From contig JAKPJZ010000119.1 of the NCBI GenBank assembly GCA_029553955.1, positions 62,001 to 126,000 of the forward strand: a stretch of 64,000 nt of DNA, given 5' to 3'. Origin of the DNA: Chloroflexota bacterium (GTDB taxonomy: Bacteria > Chloroflexota > Anaerolineae > SpSt-313). The notes beneath the pieces are model-generated. The model was not told the DNA's origin. It did no database searches and saw only the letters and a list, made by a program, of their open reading frames with translations. Made by a program: the position numbers and the translations under genes. Positions 35,271-42,921 of the stretch are shown here, in pieces; position 1 is the stretch's first letter, and each line of letters begins with the position of its first letter.

Positions 35271-35930
35271 ATGGCGAGAGAGGGCGAGATCCTGGTGGGC
35301 ACACAAACGGTGCAGATTCCGTCGGGGACGGTGCGCCTGGAAGGTGACCTCACCGTGCCGGCCGGGGCGAGCGGCACGGTGCTTTTTGCGCATGGCGCCG
35401 GGTCGAGCCGGCTCAGCCCGCGGAATCGCTACGTGGCGCAGGTGCTGCAGGATGGCGGCTTGGGGACGCTGCTCTTTGACCTGCTGACGGAAGAGGAGGC
35501 CGAGGACCGCGCCAAGGTCTTCGATACGGACCTCCTGGCGCAGCGCCTCATGGCGGCGACCGACTGGTTGCAGGAGCAGGAACTGCCTGAGGGGATGCGC
35601 CTGGGCTATTTCGGGGCCTCGACTGGGGCTGCAGCGGCGCTGCAGGCGGCAGCGGCGCTGGGCCCAGCGATCGGGGCGGTTGTCTCGCGTGGGGGGCGGC
35701 CCGACCTGGCCGAGCCATACCTATCGCGTGTGGTGGCACCGACGCTCCTGATCGTCGGCGAGCTGGATACCATGGTCATCGAGCTCAACGAGGCGGCCTA
35801 TGCGGCGCTGAACACGGAGAAAGACCTGGCCATCGTGCCGGGGGCCACGCACCTGTTCGAGGAGCCGGGCGCGCTCGAGCAGGTGGCACAACTGGCGACG
35901 AATTGGTTCAGGCGCTACCTGGGTCGCTAG
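35271..35930 (+). CDS. Alpha/beta hydrolase (dienelactone hydrolase-like)
   Basis: A 219-residue alpha/beta hydrolase. Key motifs are VLFAHGAGSSR (oxyanion region), GYFGASTGAAAAL with Ser in GxSxG (about residue 113), LLIVGELDT (acid) and VPGATHLFEEP (His). Small phosphoribosyl-like or dienelactone-type hydrolases of this form act on esters or lactones; the substrate is unknown. The ATG at 35271 follows GGAGGGAC. A tandem hairpin array follows its stop. Confidence 0.78.
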   Translation: MAREGEILVGTQTVQIPSGTVRLEGDLTVPAGASGTVLFAHGAGSSRLSPRNRYVAQVLQDGGLGTLLFDLLTEEEAEDRAKVFDTDLLAQRLMAATDWLQEQELPEGMRLGYFGASTGAAAALQAAAALGPAIGAVVSRGGRPDLAEPYLSRVVAPTLLIVGELDTMVIELNEAAYAALNTEKDLAIVPGATHLFEEPGALEQVAQLATNWFRRYLGR

Positions 35931-35952
35931 CCCGGGCTTGTTCGGCCGGAGT

Positions 35953-36150
35953 CCCGAACTTGTTCGGGCGTTGGGGAGACGGCCCCAACAAGTTGGGGAG
36001 TCCGATCGGGAGACCCGAACTTGTTCGGGCGCTGGGGGGACGGCCCCAACAAGTTGGGGAGTCCGGTCCGGAGCCCCGAACAGCCGGGGTCCCGAACTTG
36101 TTCGGGCGTTGGGGAGACGGCCCCAACAAGTTGGGGAGTCCGGTCCGGAG
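35953..36150. repeat. Tandem array of double-hairpin units
   Basis: Three units of about 60 bases start at 35953, 36014 and 36091. Each carries two perfect mini-hairpins, CCCGAACTTGTTCGGG and CCCCAACAAGTTGGGG, separated by a CGTTGGGGAGACGG-type linker and followed by AGTCCGGTCCGGAG. Degenerate half-units flank the array at 35932 and 36150. An extra CCCCGAACAGCCGGGG lies between units 2 and 3. It fills the gap between the hydrolase stop and the next promoter. Confidence 0.85.
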
Positions 36151-36182
36151 TCGGGCTTGTGCGGTGCCTGGCGCAGTTGTGG

Positions 36183-36188
36183 TATAAT
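36183..36188 (+). promoter_or_regulatory. Extended -10 promoter (TGTGGTATAAT)
   Basis: TATAAT preceded by TGG; the best -35 is TTGTGC at 36158 with a long 19-base spacer. It lies 59 bases upstream of the ATG at 36247. The TGTGGTATAAT string is also found in the promoters at 33790 and 54610. Confidence 0.55.
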
Positions 36189-36246
36189 GGGGTCGAGGGT
36201 ACGAATCGACGTGCGTTTTGCAGCCTGAGGAGGAGCATCAGCCCGG

Positions 36247-36690
36247 ATGAGCCGTGTGATCACTGCCGACGGTGTGGGGACGCAGCGCCAGCGGTTGCGC
36301 CGCACGATTGCCGAATCCCTGCGCCGCTTGATGGCCAAGCGCGAGCTGGATGATGAGGCCCGCGATCTGGCCGCGCTCATTGTCTTTTCGCTGCGTGAGA
36401 TCGACGAAGGCATCGAGCAGACGACCGCTGCCTGGGAAAAGCGCGATTACTATATCAAGGCCGACCGCTTCCGTCAGGAGTGGCTGTGGGTGGCGCCTGC
36501 GGCCGATGGGCTGGAAAAGATCCTGCGCCAGGGGGCCTGGGAGCAACTGCCGGCGGCCCTGGCGGGGCTGCTTACCCATTTCTCCGACATCACGGTCAAC
36601 CGCATGGTGCGCACCGAGAACCTGTGGCAGGGCTGCTACCAGCGCCTGCTGGAGAGCCCGCGCGGCGGCGGTGCCGGCGTGCAGCGCTAG
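36247..36690 (+). CDS. Conserved-looking helical protein of unknown function
   Basis: A 147-residue soluble, probably all-helical protein. I do not recognise a family. It has a basic N-terminus (QRQRLRRTIAESLRRLMAKR), an acidic helix (DDEARDLAALIVFSLREID) and a Trp/Phe-rich C-terminal half (FRQEWLWVAP, NLWQGCYQRLL). A good promoter lies upstream, GGAGGAG is at about 36227, and codon use matches its neighbours. Those points support expression. It may form an operon with the macrodomain gene 86 bases downstream, across a hairpin. Confidence 0.6.
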   Translation: MSRVITADGVGTQRQRLRRTIAESLRRLMAKRELDDEARDLAALIVFSLREIDEGIEQTTAAWEKRDYYIKADRFRQEWLWVAPAADGLEKILRQGAWEQLPAALAGLLTHFSDITVNRMVRTENLWQGCYQRLLESPRGGGAGVQR

Positions 36691-36701
36691 GAGTTCGCTT
36701 C

Positions 36702-36750
36702 ACCGCAGGGAACGCAGAGGCGATTCTAGATTCCCCTGCGCCTCTGTGGT
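36702..36750. repeat. ACCGC-AAGG hairpin family, copy 2
   Basis: ACCGCAGGGAACGCAGAGG faces CCCTGCGCCTCTGTGGT, an imperfect hairpin of the same family as 12709, 38912, 57705, 59266 and 60570. It lies between the unknown helical-protein gene and the macrodomain gene. Confidence 0.6.
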
Positions 36751-36775
36751 GGAACCAGTCCCTGGAGTGTGAAAC

Positions 36776-37336
36776 GTGGAATTCAGGGTCGAGAACGCGC
36801 GCGTGGAGCTGGTGCAGGGCGACATCACCCGCCAAGACACCGATGCGATCGTGAACGCGGCCAACCCAGGCCTGATGGGTGGGGGCGGCGTCGACGGCGC
36901 CATCCACCGAGCCGGCGGCCCCGAGATCTTGGAGGAGTGCCGCCGGCTGGGAGGCTGCCCGCCGGGCGAAGCGCGCATTACCACGGGCGGCCGCCTCGCG
37001 GCCCGCTACGTGATCCACGCGGTCGGCCCGGTGTACTATAACGGCACGTCGGGTGAGCCCGAGAAGCTGGCCAGCGCCTATCGCTGCAGCTTGACGCTGG
37101 CCGACACACACGGCCTGCGCAGTGTCAGCTTTCCTTCAATCTCAACCGGCAACTATGGCTACCCCGTCGAGCAGGCGGCGCCCATCGCCCTGCGCACCGT
37201 GATCGACTATCTGCGACGCCACCCCGGGCTCGAGCTGGTGCGCTTTGTGCTCTACGACACGCCCACCTATGCCGTCTACGAGGCGGCGCTGCACACACTG
37301 GCCGCCGAGCCTGCCCGGCCACAGGCCGAGCGCTGA
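36776..37336 (+). CDS. Macrodomain protein (ADP-ribose-binding, O-acetyl-ADP-ribose deacetylase-like)
   Basis: A 186-residue single macrodomain. Signature segments are VELVQGDITRQDTDAIVNAAN, GGGGVDGAIHRAGG (residues about 37-50) and SISTGNYGYP (phosphate loop). MacroD/YmdB-type members remove ADP-ribose from proteins or hydrolyse O-acetyl-ADP-ribose. The GTG start at 36776 follows CTGGAG. Its TGA overlaps the ATG of the nucleotidase-like gene (TGATG), so the two are translationally coupled and may act on related nucleotides. Confidence 0.88.
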   Translation: MEFRVENARVELVQGDITRQDTDAIVNAANPGLMGGGGVDGAIHRAGGPEILEECRRLGGCPPGEARITTGGRLAARYVIHAVGPVYYNGTSGEPEKLASAYRCSLTLADTHGLRSVSFPSISTGNYGYPVEQAAPIALRTVIDYLRRHPGLELVRFVLYDTPTYAVYEAALHTLAAEPARPQAER

Positions 37337-38760
37337 TGCGCCTCAGCATCCTGCACACCAACGACCTGCACGGCCATGTCGATGCCCTCGCCCGGATCAG
37401 TTCCATGGCCGGCACGATCCGGCGGCAAATGGCCGTTGAGGGTCACTCGGTGCTGCTCTGGGATGCAGGCGACGCCGAAGACCGCATGCTGCTCGAGAGC
37501 GACGTCACCAAGGGCGCGGCGGTGATGGCGCTGCTCAATGCGGCGGGCTACAACCTGGCAGCCCTGGGCAACGCCGTGGTCCTCTCGTACGGGCCGCAGG
37601 TGGCCGAGGCGCTCACCCAGGCGGCGACCTTTCCCGTCCTGGCCTGCAACCTGTTCTACCCCAACCCTCACGTGCTCGTGGCAGGGCCACAGTCTTCGGT
37701 ATTGCTCAAGGTTGGCGGGCTGAGGATAGGCGTGGTAGGGCTGACGGCAGCCTTTGAGCTCTACCGCATGTTCGGCGCCGTGACGCCCGACCCGGTGCCG
37801 CTGGTCGCCCGCGAGGTCGGCAGCCTGCGCGCCCGCGACGCCCGCTTCATTGCCCTGCTCTCGCACCTGGGCACCAAGGGCGATGCCCACCTGGCCGAGG
37901 TTGTGCCCGGCATCGACCTGATCGTCGCCGGCCACGACCACCGCGTTCTGGAGCAGCCGCTCGAGGTGGGCCACACCTGGATCGTCTCGACAGGCGCCTA
38001 CGGCCGCTACCTGGGCCGGGTCGATATGGAGGTTGACGCCGACACTGGGCGGGTGCTGCAGCGGCAGGCCGGCCTGCTGCCGGTGACCGAGGAGGTGCCG
38101 CCCGACCCGGCGGTGTATGCGGCCCTGGAGGGCGAGCACGAACGCGTGCAGGCCCTGCTGGCCACGCCGGTGGGCCACCTGGCGCAGGACCTGGACCTGG
38201 CCGGCGACCGCGAATGCGGCATGGGCGACCTGATGGCCGACGTGCTGCGCGAGCGGCTGGGCACCGACCTCGCCATCAGCGCGCCCGGCGCCATGGGCAG
38301 CGCGCTCAAGGCCGGGCCGGTGACGCTGGGCGACCTCTGCAGGGCGTGCTCCAGCCCCGGCAACCCGGCGCGAGCCGTGCTCACGGGCGCCGAAATTCTG
38401 ACGCTGCTCGAGCGCGGGCTCGACCCCGAGGTCTGCGAGTGCGCGCCCAAGGCGCTGCGGGGGCAGAGGATGGGCATCCCGCAGGTTTCGGGGCTGCGCT
38501 ACCGCATGCGGCCGGGAGCGCCGGCCGGTGAGCGCCTGGCGGGAGCCTGGGCCGGCGATGAGCCACTCGACCCGGGGCGCACGTTTACGGTCGCCTCCAG
38601 CGACCTGGAGTTCAGCGGGCAGTTCGGCTATCTGAGCCTGCCCGACAGCGAGGTGACCTACGAGGTGCCGACCGTTCTGCGCGAGGCGCTGCAGGAGCAC
38701 CTGGCCTGCCGCGAGGTGGTGCGCGTGGCGGTCGGCGGGCGGATCACGGCAGAGAGCTAG
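37336..38760 (+). CDS. 5'-nucleotidase/UshA-family metallophosphatase-like protein
   Basis: A 474-residue two-domain protein. The N-terminal metallophosphoesterase domain shows HTNDLHGHVD, DAGDAEDR, LSHLG and VAGHDHRVLE; the C-terminal 5'-nucleotidase domain begins near residue 290. It has no signal peptide, so it should be cytoplasmic, unlike UshA. The usual GNHEFD block reads LGNAVVLSYG (Asn79 Ala80), losing the His that forms the catalytic dyad. Activity is therefore doubtful or altered. The TAG stop sits in the CTAG of the element that follows. Confidence 0.78.
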   Translation: MRLSILHTNDLHGHVDALARISSMAGTIRRQMAVEGHSVLLWDAGDAEDRMLLESDVTKGAAVMALLNAAGYNLAALGNAVVLSYGPQVAEALTQAATFPVLACNLFYPNPHVLVAGPQSSVLLKVGGLRIGVVGLTAAFELYRMFGAVTPDPVPLVAREVGSLRARDARFIALLSHLGTKGDAHLAEVVPGIDLIVAGHDHRVLEQPLEVGHTWIVSTGAYGRYLGRVDMEVDADTGRVLQRQAGLLPVTEEVPPDPAVYAALEGEHERVQALLATPVGHLAQDLDLAGDRECGMGDLMADVLRERLGTDLAISAPGAMGSALKAGPVTLGDLCRACSSPGNPARAVLTGAEILTLLERGLDPEVCECAPKALRGQRMGIPQVSGLRYRMRPGAPAGERLAGAWAGDEPLDPGRTFTVASSDLEFSGQFGYLSLPDSEVTYEVPTVLREALQEHLACREVVRVAVGGRITAES

Positions 38761-38881
38761 GTCGTGTTCGCAAACCCGTAGTATGCCCCCGTGTGGGCGT
38801 CTTGGGCGGCGAGACTGGCGCCACAGAACGGCAAAACGGGCACAAGGCCCTAGGCTACGACGGTTTGCGAACACGACCTAG
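38757..38881. repeat. CTAG-ended inverted-repeat element 3
   Basis: CTAGGTCGTGTTCGCAAACC and GGTTTGCGAACACGACCTAG are exact inverted repeats of 20 bp bounding 125 bp. The interior is nearly identical to the element at 14950-15095 except that a GC-rich 20-base stretch is missing. The left CTAG supplies the nucleotidase stop codon. Confidence 0.88.
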
Positions 38882-38911
38882 CAAGGCTGCGTTCGGAGCG
38901 ACGAGGCATCC

Positions 38912-38970
38912 ACCGCAGAGGCGCAGAGAACGCAGAGGGGGCCGAAAGAACCTCCGTGTCCTCTGCGGCT
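38912..38970. repeat. ACCGC-AAGG hairpin family, copy 3
   Basis: ACCGCAGAGGCGCAGAGAAC faces CCTCCGTGTCCTCTGCGGCT. It lies immediately after the CTAG-ended element. The 271-base gap 38761-39031 holds only these two elements. Confidence 0.65.
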
Positions 38971-39031
38971 CGGCGGCAAGACCTCGTCTCATCCGCCAAG
39001 AAGCGATGGTAGGAAGGTGCCGAGAGAGTCG

Positions 39032-39937
39032 ATGAAGCAGACCTATGCGGAGCGGCGGCGGGGCGTAATCCCCGCCCTTGTGGAGGCCATGCGGCCGCTG
39101 CACTGGGCCAGGAACGCCTTTGTACTGACAGCGCTCGTCTTTGACAAAAAGATGTTCAGCCCCCAGTGGGTGCTGCGGGCCGGCGCGGCCTTTGCCTTGT
39201 TTTGCCTGGTGGCGAGCGGGGTCTATCTGCTCAACGACCTGCTGGATGTGCAGCGCGACCGCCAGCACCCCGTCAAGAAGCACCGCCCCCTGGCGAGCGG
39301 CCGCCTGCCCATGCCGCTCGCGGCCGGCGCTGCGGTGCTCTGCCTGGGCGCAGGCACCGGGCTGGGCCTGCTGCTGAGCCCGGCGCTGGGCGGCATCCTG
39401 GGCATCTATGCGCTGGTCAACGTGGCCTACTCGATGGGGCTGAAGAACGTCGTCGTGGTCGACACCTTTGCCGTAGCCTCGGGCTATGTGCTCCGCGTCG
39501 CCGCCGGGGCTACAGCCATCCAGGTGGAGCGCTTTTCGCCCTGGCTGTACGTCTTTACGGGCTTTTTTGCCATGATGGTGTCGCTGGCCAAGCGGCGGCA
39601 CGAGGTGCTGCTCCTGATGGACAAGGCCGGCACGCACCGCGGCAGCCTGAGCGACTACAACCTGACCTTCTTCGACCAGACCATCAGCCTCATGGCGGGC
39701 GGCGCCATCGTCGTCTATGCCCTCTACACCTTCTTTGCGCCCAACCTGCCCGCCAACCACGCCATGATGCTGACCATCCCCGTGGCGGGCTTTGCCTTCC
39801 TGCGCTACCTCTACCTGGTCTTTAGCCGGGGCGAGGGCGGCGCGCCCGACGCCCTCTTCTGGACCGATAAGCCACTGGTGGTGGCCGTGCTCCTCTGGGG
39901 CGCCGTGGCCGCGGCGGTCCTCTACCTGATGCGCTGA
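39032..39937 (+). CDS. UbiA-family prenyltransferase, decaprenyl-phosphate phosphoribosyltransferase-like
   Basis: A 301-residue, roughly nine-helix UbiA-superfamily protein. The motif VYLLNDLLDVQRDRQHPVKK followed by HRPLASG (about residues 65-90), the N-terminal MRPLHWARNAFV and VSLAKRRHEVLLL match the DPPR-synthase branch, which transfers phosphoribose from PRPP to polyprenyl phosphate for arabinan or glycan precursors. The epimerase/reductase partners are not in the window. The ATG at 39032 is preferred; a GTG at 39017 is possible. Confidence 0.8.
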   Translation: MKQTYAERRRGVIPALVEAMRPLHWARNAFVLTALVFDKKMFSPQWVLRAGAAFALFCLVASGVYLLNDLLDVQRDRQHPVKKHRPLASGRLPMPLAAGAAVLCLGAGTGLGLLLSPALGGILGIYALVNVAYSMGLKNVVVVDTFAVASGYVLRVAAGATAIQVERFSPWLYVFTGFFAMMVSLAKRRHEVLLLMDKAGTHRGSLSDYNLTFFDQTISLMAGGAIVVYALYTFFAPNLPANHAMMLTIPVAGFAFLRYLYLVFSRGEGGAPDALFWTDKPLVVAVLLWGAVAAAVLYLMR

Positions 39938-40001
39938 GCTACTGCCAGCCTCACTGCAGGGACTCGTACCGTCTGGGCAAGAAACAGAAAGGCAGGATCA
40001 C

Positions 40002-40709
40002 ATGGATCTGCAGGCGGTGCTGCAGGAGCTCGAGACTCTCGGAACAGAGCGCATCAAGAAGCTCTACATGAGCCATGGTGCACATGAACCGCTCTTTGGC
40101 GTGGCAGTGGGCGCGATGAAGCCGCTGGCAAGAAGGATCGCGAAGAATCAGCCTTTGGCGGAGGAGCTTTATGCCACGGGCAACTACGACGCCATGTATT
40201 TTGCCGGCGTGATCGCCGACCCAAAGGCCATGAGTGCGGCGGACTTTGAGCGTTGGATGGAAGCGGCCTATTTCTATATGCTATCCGACTATGTTGTGGC
40301 GGTCACTCTGGCAGAAACCGATATTGCGCAGCAGGTTGCCGATCGATGGATACCCAGCGGCCAGGAGCTCTATATGTCGGCGGGTTGGAGCTGCTATGAA
40401 TGGCTGCTCGGCTCTCGGCCGGATGCCGAGTTTGATCGGGCCAAGCTGAGTGCAATGCTTGACCAAGTGGGAAGGACAATCCACAGCCAGCCTGAGCGCG
40501 CCAAATACGCTATGAACAACTTTGTCATCTCTGTCGGCATTTCCTATCTGCCGCTCCATGACGAGGCGGTCAGGGTAGCTGCGCATGTGGGCCAAGTGGA
40601 TGTCACAATGGGGAAGACCGCCTGCAAGACTCCCCTCGCTACGGAATCCATTCAAAAGGCTGTGGACAAGGGGCGGCTGGGCTTCAAACGGAGAAACGTG
40701 AGATGCTAG
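40002..40709 (+). CDS. DNA alkylation repair protein (AlkD-like)
   Basis: A 235-residue HEAT-like helical protein of the AlkC/AlkD glycosylase superfamily. The N-terminal region KKLYMSHGAHEPLFGVAVG and MKPLARRIAKN matches the family, as does MYFAGVIADPKAM. Members excise alkylated bases, though not every member has retained catalysis. GC is clearly lower than neighbours (one hand-counted 60-base line is 50%), which suggests horizontal acquisition. The ATG at 40002 has AGGCAGGAT upstream. The gap 40710-40973 contains a decayed flank of the palindrome element family and an ACGTGA-type repeat. Confidence 0.78.
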   Translation: MDLQAVLQELETLGTERIKKLYMSHGAHEPLFGVAVGAMKPLARRIAKNQPLAEELYATGNYDAMYFAGVIADPKAMSAADFERWMEAAYFYMLSDYVVAVTLAETDIAQQVADRWIPSGQELYMSAGWSCYEWLLGSRPDAEFDRAKLSAMLDQVGRTIHSQPERAKYAMNNFVISVGISYLPLHDEAVRVAAHVGQVDVTMGKTACKTPLATESIQKAVDKGRLGFKRRNVRC

Positions 40710-40720
40710 GGCACGGAGCG

Positions 40721-40780
40721 ACGGCCTGAACCGTTCCGAATCGGGCGTGCGCGAGGCCCCAAACCCGGTCGCCAGCCGTT
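40721..40780 (-). repeat. Decayed left flank of palindrome-cored element, copy H
   Basis: In reverse orientation CCGGGTTTGGGGCCTCGCGC and CACGCCCGATTCGGAACGG resemble the left module of copies C, E and G. No palindrome follows. Confidence 0.4.
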
Positions 40781-40973
40781 GCCGATCCACTCCGAGCGCA
40801 TGACGCCCAAGCCGCACAGCTTTATTGTTGCCGTGGCTGCGACAATGATTCGAGATGACTGCGGAACCCTCGCTGGGCACCGGGCGCAGTGCCCGCGGCG
40901 GTGCTGTACTTGATGAAGTGAGACGTGAGGCGTGACACGTATCACGCAGTACGCATTACGACGGATGTGAGCT

Positions 40974-42173
40974 TTGGAACACCATATCGCCAACCCCCTC
41001 GGCCGCTCCGACGCCGGCCTCCTGGCCCTGCTCTTGGGCGCGAACCTGGTGGCTCTGGCCTCGGATGTAATGATGTCGCCCCTCTATCCGCTGCTGGCGG
41101 CGCACTATGGCGTGGCACTGGAGACGGTGGTGCTCCTGGGCACGCCTCGGGCGCTGGCGCAATTGGGCGTGTTGTTCCTGGGGCCCCTGTCGGAGCGCAT
41201 CGGCCGCGCCTATCTGTTGGTGGGCGGGCTGGCGCTGACGGCGCTGGCCGCCTGGGCCGGGGCGCTGGCGCCGGGCCTCGGGGCCATGGCGCTGGTGCAG
41301 ACCGCGCTGGGGCTGGCGCTGGCTGTGGCGGCGGCGGGCATCCCGGCGCTGGTGGGTGACCGCTACGCCTATGCCGTCCGTGGGCGGGCGCTGGCCATCA
41401 TCCGCCTGGCCATGCCGTTGACGTTGATTGCGGTGGTGCCGGGCCTGGCGGCCCTGGCAGTGGGCGCCGGGGTGGTGGCACCCTTTGTGGCGCTGGGGAC
41501 GGCGGCGACGGCCATCTGTGTGCTCGCCGCCTGGCGCCTGCCACGGGCGGTGGCTCGCGGCGCTACGCCCAGCGCCGCTGCGCCCGCTGCAGGGCGCCAC
41601 ATCACGCTGCGGGCGGGTGCAGTGCTCGTGTTGGCCCTGTGCCTGTCGCTGGTGCCCAGTACGGTCTTTACCTTCCTGCCCGCCTGGGTCGGCAACACCT
41701 TCGCCAACCCCGCGGTCACCGTGAGCCTGGCCATCGCCGCCGACGGCTGCGGCGCCCTGCTGGGTGTCCTGTTCAGTGCGGTGCTCGTCGACCGCCTGAC
41801 CAAACGCAGGGCAGCGACGCTGGGTGCCCTGGTCGCGGGGGTATTCATGCTGCTCTTGCCGGCGACCGGCCACGCCTTCGGCCTGGCGGCGCTGATCATT
41901 GCGGGGTTCTCGGGCTGTCTCGAGGTGGCGCTGGTAGCGTTCATGGCGCTGTTGAGTGAGATGGCGCCGGCGGCGCGGGGCACCGTCATGAGCCTGTGGG
42001 CGGTGGCATTGGCGGGCGGCGCAGCGCTCGCCCCAGTGGCGGGGCGCCTCGTCTGGATGCGCTGGGGCATGGCTGGGCTCGGCGCCGCCGGCAGCACGCT
42101 GCTGCTCGCGGTGGCGCTGGCCCTGACGCTGGTGGTGGCGGCCGAGCCGGGGGGCGAGCCAAACCCTTCGTAG
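40974..42173 (+). CDS. Major facilitator superfamily transporter
   Basis: A 399-residue 12-helix transporter with Ala/Leu/Gly-rich helices. The loop after helix 2 reads GPLSERIGRAYLL, an MFS motif A variant, and SAVLVDRLTKRRAATLG begins the second bundle. Its closest type is probably drug or sugar efflux; the substrate is unknown. The start is taken as TTG 40974 (EHHIAN..) after GGATGTGAG; no better in-frame start is seen before helix 1. It is followed by tRNA-Ser on the opposite strand. Confidence 0.75.
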   Translation: MEHHIANPLGRSDAGLLALLLGANLVALASDVMMSPLYPLLAAHYGVALETVVLLGTPRALAQLGVLFLGPLSERIGRAYLLVGGLALTALAAWAGALAPGLGAMALVQTALGLALAVAAAGIPALVGDRYAYAVRGRALAIIRLAMPLTLIAVVPGLAALAVGAGVVAPFVALGTAATAICVLAAWRLPRAVARGATPSAAAPAAGRHITLRAGAVLVLALCLSLVPSTVFTFLPAWVGNTFANPAVTVSLAIAADGCGALLGVLFSAVLVDRLTKRRAATLGALVAGVFMLLLPATGHAFGLAALIIAGFSGCLEVALVAFMALLSEMAPAARGTVMSLWAVALAGGAALAPVAGRLVWMRWGMAGLGAAGSTLLLAVALALTLVVAAEPGGEPNPS

Positions 42174-42245
42174 TGGGCGCTCAAGCCCTCTACGAACCTG
42201 GCTGTCCGCTGAGCCGCGCTGGCAACGCGACACGGCTGCGGCCAA

Positions 42246-42275
42246 CAAAAAAGGCCCGGGCATAGGCCCAGGCCT
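42246..42275 (-). terminator. Intrinsic terminator of tRNA-Ser
   Basis: On the minus strand AGGCCTGGGC pairs with GCCCGGGCCT (one mismatch) around a short loop and is followed by TTTTTT. Confidence 0.85.
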
Positions 42276-42288
42276 GGCAGACTGCATC

Positions 42289-42379
42289 TGGCGGAGGGGG
42301 TGGGATTCGAACCCACGGTGGGCACAAGGCCCACAACGATTTTCGAGACCGCCCCGATCGGCCGCTCCGGCACCCCTCC
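42289..42379 (-). tRNA. tRNA-Ser (anticodon CGA), CCA encoded
   Basis: Minus strand: GGAGGGGTGCCGGAGCGGCC at the 5' end, an anticodon loop with CTCGAAA giving CGA, a long variable arm (GTGGGC..GCCCAC), the T-arm GGTTCGAATCC, and ..CTCCGCCA with encoded CCA (42289-42291). The acceptor stem is fully paired. Confidence 0.93.
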
Positions 42380-42389
42380 GTGCGACCAA

Positions 42390-42418
42390 AGTATACCACA
42401 TCACGGCCCCGCTGGCAA
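42390..42418 (-). promoter_or_regulatory. Promoter of tRNA-Ser
   Basis: On the minus strand TTGCCA (42413-42418), 17 bases, TATACT (42390-42395) with an extended TGG. The spacing to the tRNA is similar to the tRNA-Leu promoter. Confidence 0.75.
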
Positions 42419-42437
42419 CCTCACTATTGGCCACGGG

Positions 42438-42750
42438 GTATGTCCCAAAATCGTCTGTGCATTTCAGGCCCGAATGATGCGTATGGTCTTGGCATCTGCC
42501 GCCCACGCCCGAGGCTCCCGTGGTAAGCCTCGGGCTACAGAAGCAAAGCCCCCATGGGGCTGGTGTCGCCCCTGAACACTGATCTCGGCAGACACGCGTC
42601 CACGGCGGCAAGCAGCCGAGGTCAAGCGTAGACGATGCGAAGCGCACGAGCCCGAAGGGCTTTGTCTCTGTAGCCCGAGGCTTGCCACGGGAGCCTCGGG
42701 CGGAGCGGCGTGCGCAACGTATGCCTGTTGCACAGACGATTGTGGGATAC
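42438..42750. repeat. tRNA-promoter-associated element, copy 2 (313 bp)
   Basis: The second copy of the element at 8482-8792, in the same orientation. Ends: GTATGTCCCAAAATCGTCTG and GACGATTGTGGGATAC. Interior arms GCCCGAGGCTCCCGTGG..GGCTAC are conserved along with GACACGCGTCCACGGCGGCA and AGCCGAGGTCAAGCGTAGAC. It begins 19 bases upstream of the -35 box of tRNA-Ser. Confidence 0.85.
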
Positions 42751-42777
42751 ACCCATTGGCCACTGGCCACACGCATA

Positions 42778-42806
42778 TTGACGCGCTCTCAGCAGTATGC
42801 TAGAAT
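42778..42806 (+). promoter_or_regulatory. Promoter of the PiT-DUF47 unit
   Basis: TTGACG (42778-42783), 17 bases, TAGAAT (42801-42806) with an extended TG. The likely start is near 42813, where an ATG begins a 58-codon upstream frame that overlaps the permease start. Confidence 0.75.
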
Positions 42807-42921
42807 CGCGCCATGCCAGGACGGGAGCGCACCTTGTCCCCAATTCGTGGCCTCGCGGCATCCTCGGGCGCGGCTCGTACGGTGACGAGCGGGGCTCAGC
42901 CCGGCGGAGCGAGTCGAACAC

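Noticed and set aside
35953-36150. Possible CRISPR array
   Set aside because: Only three units, the repeated part is nearly the whole unit with no unique spacers, and there are no cas genes.
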